A stretch of 64,000 nucleotides of DNA from Macrotrachela quadricornifera (taxonomy: Eukaryota; Rotifera; Eurotatoria; Philodinida; Philodinidae), in the NCBI GenBank assembly GCA_022393335.1, contig JAJEKB010021191.1, positions 828,597 through 892,596 of the forward strand, read 5' to 3'. Numbering within the stretch: position 1 is the stretch's first letter; each line of letters begins with the position of its first letter. Below the pieces are notes generated by a model. The model did no database searches and was not told the origin of the DNA. It was given only the letters and a program-made list of their open reading frames with translations. Both the position numbers and the translations under genes were made by a program. Shown piece by piece: positions 57,101 to 64,000 of this stretch.

Positions 57101-58801
57101 CCCATACGCTGCCTTTCTGGAGTTATGATCGTTTTTCTGGATTTTCGACTACTGGTAAGACATATGTGGGAAAACCGAATTACAGGATTTTGATCTGAAA
57201 TTTTGCTCACAGATAGGCCTCATGGTCCTTAGAATGTTCTAAAAAATTCAGCTCAAAATAATATGCTTTTCGTGAGATATTGGGTGTCCAAGAAACGATC
57301 ATGTGCCGTAAGAAAAGGTCAGAAACACGAGTACTTTCAACACTCGATATCTCAAGAAAAGAACATTCTAACGATCACGAGGTCTATCTATGAGCAAAAT
57401 CTCAGACCAAAATCCTGTAATTCAATTTTTCTACATATGCCCTGTCAGTAGTCGAAAATCCAGCAAAACGATCATAACTCAAGAAGGACAGCGTATGAGA
57501 ACGAACCTTTTCAGGCTTCATCGAGTCTTGCAAATTGGTATAGATCCGATTCCAAACGGCGAGTCACACTTGGATACTTTCCTTCGTAAGCAGCTATCAT
57601 GAAGTCTTTAAATATTTAATATTTTAAATCTAAATGAATCTTATTTACATATTCATAGCACAATCAATAAATTGGCTATTAATTTTGGGTTTATCTTTAT
57701 TGGGTTTATTACTTGCTTGTTGTTGTTGTTGCTGTTGTTTGTATTGTTTGCTTTGGTAAATTTTTACTAACAAAACTTATTAAAAGAGAATTATCAATAA
57801 TTTGTTTTTTTAATAGTGGTCCTCTTGCAAGACGCCGTCGTCGAAGACGAGAAAATGAAGAAAAATCTCAAAAAGATAATATTATGCCAATCAAAATAAT
57901 AAAGAATACATGGAGAGATCGATGGCTTATCAAATTTTTCAAAAGACACAAATCACGCACAGATGTTTTAGATTATGATAAATTAACAACTAGTGCATCA
58001 TTATCGAAATCACCTTTAACTATATCTGAAATAGATTCTCTTAAATCTGCAACTATTTCAATAAAATCAGACGAAAACATTGAATTAACACCATCATCTA
58101 CTAATCCAAAAGCACATGTCGATGTTATTAGAATAAATAAAATTGAAAAACCACTTGAAACTGGAAATGCATTGATTAAATCACCAATTCCTAAAGATGA
58201 TAATGAAACAACTTCACCTAATCGACATTCATCAGTTACTGTTCAAAAAATCAATAAATCCGAAAACTTAAATGAAACAAATTCACCTACTCAACGTTCA
58301 TCAGTTACTGTTCAAAAAATTAGTAAATCCGAAAACTTAGATGAAACAATTTCACCTACTCAACGTTCATCAATTACTGTTCATAGACTCATTAAATCAC
58401 CAAAAATAGATGAAACAATTAATGAATCATCAAAGTTAAATGGAATAACTTTACCTAATAAAAAATCACTAGTTACTGTTCAAAGAGTGAGTAAATCATC
58501 AGAAGTAATTGAAACAAATAACAATCCGAATGAAAAATTACCAATTTTATCAGCTTTGTCATCTAGACCTAGCCGAATAAATGTTGTTCGACTTCCACGA
58601 AATAAATCCGATATTACACAAGAAAAGCGATCTTCAAGTATTTGTACTATTAGTGTTATTAAGTTGGATAAACCATCGAAAGAAATGAGATCAATGTCAG
58701 ATCTATTAAAACTTCCATCATTTATACAAGATCGAAATAGGAATTCAACAAGTGGAATAACTGTAATTAAACTTCCAAGAAGTTCTTCTATGGATCAATA
58801 A
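54167..58801 (+). CDS. mucin-like type I membrane protein with repetitive cytoplasmic tail
   Basis: Six exons: 54167-55219, 55278-55636, 55698-56189, 56844-56863 (a 20-bp micro-exon), 57659-57755 and 57817-58801. All junctions keep frame: about 1001 residues including a 10-N gap (56019-56028). Parts: a signal peptide (MINLLILSSLYCILTNA); an ectodomain with INTPPVATVVSPQYAVVN and VSDANAADDVRCRW; an Arg-rich, possibly furin-cleavable stretch and a dense Cys/Ser cluster; a second extracellular domain; a Thr/Ser stalk of about 160 residues (likely O-glycosylated); a transmembrane segment (LLILGLSLLGLLLACCC); and a cytoplasmic tail of about 325 residues. The tail is basic, then repeats a unit of about 22 residues (SSVTVQKI.KSENL.ET) and the related words INVVRLPR, ISVIKLDK and ITVIKLPR. 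I do not know the family name. A surface adhesion or barrier role with an intracellular docking tail is inference. Confidence 0.8.
56923..57586. mobile_element. Harbinger-like MITE, TAA target duplication
   Basis: A 664-bp fold-back element with ends CGAGGAAAGGTATCCAAGTG and CGAAGGAAAGTATCCAAGTG (read inward). It is flanked by TAA on both sides (56920-56922 and 57587-57589). The arms include matching GTTTAGAATCG/CGATTCCAAAC and TGTAATTC/GAATTACA blocks. It lies in the intron between the 20-bp exon and the transmembrane exon of the mucin-like gene. No transposase. Confidence 0.7.
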
Positions 58802-60468
58802 AAAAATTCAGAAATATTTAACATTTCATTTTCTATAACTAACTTAAATAAATGCTTATGAAATTTGTTCGTGTAGAATAAAACCTGATGCATCCGCCTA
58901 TCAATTAAAAAAAATAAGTTCATGAAACTAAAGAAAATAGTAAAGATAAACGAAAAATATAAAATGGAAGGGACTTTTGGAACATCCGATAGAATGAAAC
59001 AAGAATAAAGTGATTTAACCTACATAGAACTATTGTAGAAAGTAAAAAGAATTATTCTTGTCATTTATGAACATGTAAACACTTTCGGACCGTTCTTCAG
59101 ATCAGTGTTACTTGTGTTTGGCTTGCAATCGACTGATCATGGGTTCGAATCTAAGTTCAATCTATGAAATAAAAAAACTTCACCCTGTTGCTCACTGTAT
59201 CTGAGTGTTATACCATGACTTCCTATGGTGTAATAAACACGTCTACACGCTCGAAAATATGGTTATATAGAAAATTCTATACTGAATAGTAGTATTTTCA
59301 AAAAGATCATTGGAAAAAAAAGTAAGGCTTTCATTGAAAGTATTAAGTTTACACCGACTTTCCATTTTCGAAATGCGGAATTGACAGCACTCCTACCAAA
59401 TTCTCACTTTCAATCTTGACGGTTTCTGATCTTCGAAGTGATTTTTATGTTTCGCATTCTTGCTATCGTATTCCTCTATTATGATTATTCAAATTTATTT
59501 GTAATTGAGATTCAACGTCGATAATATAACTTCCTATTTCTGTTTTTTATTGATATGCATGTTTACTAGTTTGATTATTATTATTAAAATATTTCAAAAT
59601 GAATCAGCAGAAGAATTCTAATACGATGTAGTACCTTTTTTCACATAATGATCACTATGCAATTTCTTTCAAAGGATATCACATATCAAGAAAGTTTTAA
59701 AATATGTATTATATTTCTCCTCTAAATAAAGAACAATGCTTTTTTTTGTAGAAGAATATTCGTAACGACAAAGAAAATTTAATATTTTTTACAAAAAACT
59801 TGAAAGTATTGTATATTCTTTTTGTTTTTGCATAAACATTTAATTTCACTTGCTTTCTATGGTTTACTATTACTTTAACACTTTAAAAAAGAACATAAAA
59901 TTTCACTTTATCGTCTTGCTTTTTTCGTTTTATTAAAAGAAAATTGTCGTTAAGAGTAAGAAACAACAAGCATTGTCGTCATCTTTGAAATGTGCATAAG
60001 AAGAAAATATTTTATGAGACATTTTAATAGTATTTTATCACGTTTCGACAGATCTTCATCAGTAACAAAGTGGAAGTTTGCTGAGCTAAGTCTGTATGCT
60101 GTTCTCTTTTTGTACATTCATAGTTACGTAACAAACAGAAAATTGATTCACAATTTTATCGTATCTATGGAATATAAATAGAGATACTGCAACTCATGTA
60201 AAAATTTATATAAATTAAACAATTAAAAAAGATGCTTTTTATCGAAATCCAACAAGTTATTTCAGATTGATTTGATTTTAACAAGAAATAATATATAAGA
60301 CTTCGTTAAAATACATATTTTTAACACGTTCTCATGGTAAAAAAGTAATGTTAAATTTATATAATTTTACAAGAGAAGACTAAGTTAAAATTTATTTCTA
60401 TTAAATTCGTAACAATAAATTTTTTAGTAGAAATCTTTCTTTTTGAATTTGATTTAGAAATAACACAA
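58802..60468. other. gene-free stretch
   Basis: No supported gene. A GGTTCGAATC word near 59150 recalls a tRNA B box but no tRNA fold can be built. The end next to 60469 should contain the promoter of the E2 gene. Confidence 0.35.
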
Positions 60469-60909
60469 ATGGCCTTAGCATGCATCATGAAAGAATTGAA
60501 AGATATAAAAGAAGATACATCAGAATATATTAATGCAAGACCATATCATCCTGACAATATATTTTGTTGGCAAGCTACAATATTGGGTCCTCCTGGTACT
60601 CCTTATCAAGGAGGTCGTTTCTTTCTTGATATAAGCTTTCCAATAAACTATCCGATCAAACGGGCAAATTTTAAATTTACCACAAAAATATTTCATCCAA
60701 ATGTATATTCAAATGGTAATGTATGCATGGAAATTCATGGAAATCAACGGATTCTCACAATCTCCAAACTATTATTATCAATTTGTTCACTGTTGAGCGA
60801 TCCAAATACCGATGATCCAGCTAATCCTGAAGCTGCACATTTTTATCGATTTGATCGTGATAAATATAATAAAATTGCACGTCAGTGGACAAGAAAGTAT
60901 GCTATGTGA
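60469..60909 (+). CDS. UBE2D-like ubiquitin-conjugating enzyme E2
   Basis: 146 residues in one exon, close to the usual 147 of the UBE2D/effete group. The UBC fold landmarks are present: WQATILGPPGTPYQGG, the HPN motif (76-78), the active-site Cys86 in GNVCMEI, LTISKLLLSICSLLSDPN and the C-terminus WTRKYAM. It should accept ubiquitin from E1 and pass it on with a RING or HECT E3. It differs from canonical members just after the Cys: that loop is two residues shorter and lacks the conserved Trp-Ser-Pro. It also has a one-residue insertion near the N-terminus, so it is a diverged paralogue. The absence of introns in a region of intron-rich genes suggests a retrocopy, though the frame is intact. 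Confidence 0.9.
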   Translation: MALACIMKELKDIKEDTSEYINARPYHPDNIFCWQATILGPPGTPYQGGRFFLDISFPINYPIKRANFKFTTKIFHPNVYSNGNVCMEIHGNQRILTISKLLLSICSLLSDPNTDDPANPEAAHFYRFDRDKYNKIARQWTRKYAM

Positions 60910-61828
60910 TGTTTTGAGAAGATTTCGATGGAAAATATAACTAATCTGATTATTTGAAAACCTTTTTTTTTTTGAAATAAACTATTTATTCCAATCATTT
61001 TACGGTCTAGACATTCTGCTGAAGGTGTATGAAGGTAAGAATGACAAATTTACAGTAGAATTGTGGAAGTGAGAAACCAGAAAACCTTCTAAGAATCTGA
61101 CAGAAACTCAGTTTGTTTTAGGCTAACTTCACAAGTGTGAATATACTACCATTGCACCATTTATAATTAATATTGCTTCATATAATCATAACAGTTCACT
61201 ATGTTTGATTAATACAAAATGCATTTTGTCTGTGAGTTGCTCAAAAAACTATTTATGTGACTTGTATATGGCAATCGAGTTATAGTTGAAACCTTGCGAT
61301 AATTATTTTTTCTCTCAGTTCTAAGTATCTGTTTTATTCATTTAAAAATATATTGTGTCTATCTTGATAATGAAGCATTCTTCTTAGTAAAGATTTTGTC
61401 AGATCTACCATATTTCAAAACTGTAATTATAACCACAATCTATGACAAGTTATGCAATCAAAATCACATATAATTGGTTGAAAAAATGAATTCATCGACT
61501 CCACAAACCTTTAGTCAAACATGCAGAAGTTATATATCAAAAACAATGGTCATTAGCCTTTGGGTCATGCTTTTCTTTTTTACTTTAATGTTCTTTTGAC
61601 TTGTGACAAACGGAGAAACTAGATAGATTAGTGTTTTCTTGAAAATATAATATCTCAAGAAGAACGCATTCGTTTTGGCTAAAGCTTCCAGGATAGTATA
61701 AAAATCACAAAACCTACATGTGAAAGAAGTTTCAGGTCGAAATTCTCTGTTTTGATATTTCTGTAAATATCTTATTGTAGGTGATATATCCAATAATATA
61801 ACTATAAATTAGGAAGGAAGATCCATGG
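60910..61828. other. gene-free stretch
   Basis: No supported gene. The patch near 61630-61720 resembles part of the palindrome at 41585-41777. Confidence 0.35.
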
Positions 61829-62031
61829 ACGCTTTTGCTTGTCCTACTGGACTCGCTTCCTTCAATCAAAAGGAAACATTGACTCAAAAAAATCTATCCT
61901 ACACGAGATGATAAGCTTGAGAATATCTGATTCCCTAGAAACTGACTGCAATCGAGATTATCAAGAATCTAATTGGTTCAATTCCTGCTCTCAAACAAGC
62001 AAGCAAACGTATTTTATTTCATATGACCCTC
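61829..62031 (-). mobile_element. short Helentron-like element
   Basis: Read on the minus strand it opens GAGGGTCATATGAAAT, then ACGTTTGCTTGCTTGTTTG, matching the 5' modules of the 39347-42517 element. It closes with GAAGGAAGCGAGTCCAGTAG, then GACAAGC and AAAAGCG, a variant of the family's GCGAGTC..GAC hairpin tail. At about 200 bp it is the smallest of the three related copies. Exact ends are approximate. Confidence 0.42.
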
Positions 62032-62670
62032 TATTTATTTGGCGAAAAAATCTCTTTCCATTGTCATTATAATAAAAAAATCATAGATAATACATTACAA
62101 GTTTCGCGAGATTTTTATTTTTGTTTTATCTATCATCCTGCACATTTCTTCAACTTGTAAGAAATATTTGTGGCTAAAAATCAACTGGCAATGCCGAACA
62201 ATTTGGTAGAAGATTACATATTGATATAAAAGTGTGCCACGAAATATTTTGCGTAAAAATCATACTAAATCGTGAATAAAACCAAACTTATTTCAGTTGA
62301 ATATCAACAATTCATTTTTGAATTGTTGGTCAATTGAATAGTTGCATTCAATTTTCAAATTCTTTTCCTTCCTCTACTATTACATTTAAATTAATGCACA
62401 CAAAATATATTTTCGTCTTTCACGATCATATTCACTTTGCTCATCGGATGAAAAGCATTCTATATCCTTTGTTCTTGCGCTATGCGGTGAAATACATAAC
62501 ATTTTTATTAGATGCATCACTGACATGAACATAATCCTCTAATCGATTTTTTACAAAAGATTATTCTATTCTGGTCCTTTAATTTCATATTGAAGTGAAT
62601 ATTTTTGAAAAAATCATTAAGTCTATGTAGTTTTCTATGTATAATTATAATATTATTCTTTTGATATTTG
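62032..62670. other. gene-free stretch
   Basis: No recognisable gene or repeat. The frame 62334-62528 has no domain. Confidence 0.35.
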
Positions 62671-63122
62671 TTTTTATTTTTTGTAAAATAATGAAAGTTT
62701 TCGATCTTGCACGATCATTTTCAACTTTTTGCCAGGACAAATTTACAAGAAGTTACAAGACACAAAATATAAAATTAATAAACTAAACAACATAAGTATG
62801 ATAATTATGATTAAAAATTTATTATAAAATCTCAAGACACTTCAATTTTCATATATCCTTATACAAAAAATAGTACTTAACATCTTGAATAATTAAATTA
62901 TAGATATTTGGTAATGGATTTGAATTGTATTAATAGTTTCACATCATAATCAGCACGATTCAAATATCGGAAAACATCAGATAATGATGTGAATGTTCAT
63001 GCTGTCTAGTTTATTAATTTCATGTTTTGTGTCTTGTAACATCTTGTAAATATATCCTGGTAAAAGGTTGAAAATGATCGTGTAAGATCGAAAATTTTTA
63101 TTATTTCACAAAAATAAAAAAA
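62671..63122. repeat. 452-bp inverted-repeat element
   Basis: Inverted arms of about 110-120 bp. The left contains GTAAAATAATGAAAG, TTTTCGATCTTGCACGATCA and TTACAAGACACAAAATAT; the right carries the complements with a few changes. The middle is unique AT-rich DNA. MITE-like; I could not identify a clear target duplication. Confidence 0.65.
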
Positions 63123-63784
63123 ACCACATAAACTTCCATCCGTGTCTTCGCGAATATAATATGCTCTCTGATGCATTTATACACACGTTTTACATCTTAT
63201 TTGATATATAATTATTTTCGTACACATTTAAAAAGGCCTGTCAATTAACTAAAAAAAAACTCTTACATAAATATTGTTTTTAAAATTGAATATATACGTA
63301 TATTTTTGTGATTGATCGGTGAGAGAGCCTATTATTTCGATAAATTTTCAAATTAATCTTCATAGTTTTTTCTTCATAAATTTTTTTTTATGACTTTGAT
63401 AGTATTTCATAAAATATTGTTTTATTGAATAAGAAAATGTTTTTCTTTTACTATTATTGCAATAGTATTCTTATGTGCACGTTAAATTCCATTTCATCAT
63501 ACCAAACACTAATATTTGAATAAGATGAAAAGAAAAAAGAAAAAAGTTCTTTTTATTTTGAATAATAAGAAAAACATATTCAATTTACTTCAACTAGTTC
63601 AAAATAGAAACAAAATATCATTAAAAGAAAATTTTCATTTCATTCGTTTATTTTTCTTTTTTTGGAAGAAAAAAAGCAAAGGTTAAAATTAGAACAAGAA
63701 AAATACTTCATTCAATCTTATAGTTTTGAATATCGAATAATAAAATCATTGTATCGTCGTCGTTTTATCAACATTTAATAATAT
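63123..63784. other. upstream region of the last gene
   Basis: AT-rich with no clear gene. A short frame near 63680-63778 (RLKLEQEKYFIQSYSFEYRI) looks protein-like but ends in TAA before the next start. It could be a remnant. Confidence 0.3.
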
Positions 63785-64000
63785 ATGATGAATCGTTTTG
63801 GTGATATTGATGCATCATGTAAACGACTTCAACCTATTATTGGTTATCATACTGAAAAGCTTGTTTCAATTGAAAAAGCTCTCGAACCCGTCGAGCCTTT
63901 TATTAATGAATTATCTCGTTTTATACAAATAGCTAAAAAAAATTGTCATTTTCCATCGGAACATGGATTATCAAAAGATGAATCTGCTGCTGTTTATATA
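63785..64000 (+). CDS. 5' part of a gene, possibly ADP-ribosyltransferase-like (cut by window edge)
   Basis: 72 codons from ATGATGAAT, open to the end of the window; upstream in-frame stops fix the start region. The visible part reads MMNRFGDIDASCKRL, then EPVEPFINELSRFI and LSKDESAAVYI. From memory, a '..DESAA(I/V)Y.' segment of this kind precedes the catalytic region in many rotifer arginine-ADP-ribosyltransferase-type proteins. The diagnostic R-S-E residues would lie beyond the window, so the family call is tentative. Confidence 0.5.
   Translation, partial: MMNRFGDIDASCKRLQPIIGYHTEKLVSIEKALEPVEPFINELSRFIQIAKKNCHFPSEHGLSKDESAAVYI

Noticed and set aside
59095..59170. tRNA-like stretch with GGTTCGAATC
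   Set aside because: The B-box-like word is present, but the T stem does not pair and no A box or acceptor stem can be placed. It is at most a tRNA-derived SINE scrap.

Overview
This is an AT-rich eukaryotic window from a small-genome animal, most likely a bdelloid rotifer such as Rotaria or Adineta. That is an inference, made without a database search. The support is: very short GT..AG introns (about 50-75 bp) in most genes; an F-box gene followed by ribonuclease-inhibitor-type leucine-rich repeats; the opening of a gene that resembles rotifer ADP-ribosyltransferase-type proteins; and an unusually diverse, partly intact set of mobile elements (Helitron, hAT, Harbinger-like, EnSpm/CACTA, LTR). 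There are no operons. The few host genes stand apart and several carry transposons in their introns.

Layout. 1-5.5 kb: gene-free, with a 0.9-kb Helitron (2389-3303). 5.5-9.2 kb: an F-box/LRR gene on the minus strand with one 28-residue repeat per exon and a Harbinger-like MITE in its first intron. 10.7-18.1 kb: AT-rich palindromic repeats flanking a TCTA-type microsatellite. The microsatellite is split by a complete 4.2-kb hAT transposon (11940-16110) with a perfect 8-bp target duplication and a six-exon transposase that stays open for 1005 codons. 19.6-20.3 kb: a dead short-chain dehydrogenase. 23.2-26.1 kb: a seven-exon single-pass membrane protein with a SUEL/rhamnose-binding-lectin ectodomain, carrying a defective hAT element in an intron. 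27.7-29.8 kb: a young non-autonomous LTR retrotransposon with identical-looking 203-bp LTRs. Its only ORF is a RING-finger/transmembrane protein, not gag-pol. 31-37 kb: an intronless 2031-codon protein joining a signal peptide, a class-3-lipase-like domain lacking its serine and a very-large-inducible-GTPase (VLIG/GVIN/URGCP) module.

39.3-42.5 kb and 47.5-48.5 kb: elements of one family with subterminal inverted repeats and a 3' hairpin (Helentron-like), with a third short copy at 61.8-62.0 kb. 43.0-49.9 kb: a decayed EnSpm/CACTA-type transposase, interrupted by an assembly gap, followed by its BEN-domain companion gene. 51.4-53.3 kb: a fold-back element with the second Helitron copy inside it. 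54.2-58.8 kb: a six-exon mucin-like type I membrane protein with a repeat-bearing cytoplasmic tail. 60.5 kb: an intronless UBE2D-like ubiquitin-conjugating enzyme. 63.8 kb to the edge: the start of a truncated gene.

The host genes do not form an evident pathway. Two are cell-surface proteins (lectin receptor, mucin-like protein). Three have ubiquitin themes: the F-box/LRR protein, the E2, and the RING ORF carried by the LTR element. One belongs to an immune-type GTPase family. The most unusual items are the RING-bearing retroelement, the secreted lipase-like/VLIG fusion, the LRR array amplified as exon-plus-intron units, the apparently autonomous hAT element, and the Helentron-like elements with several 5' modules and one 3' end.
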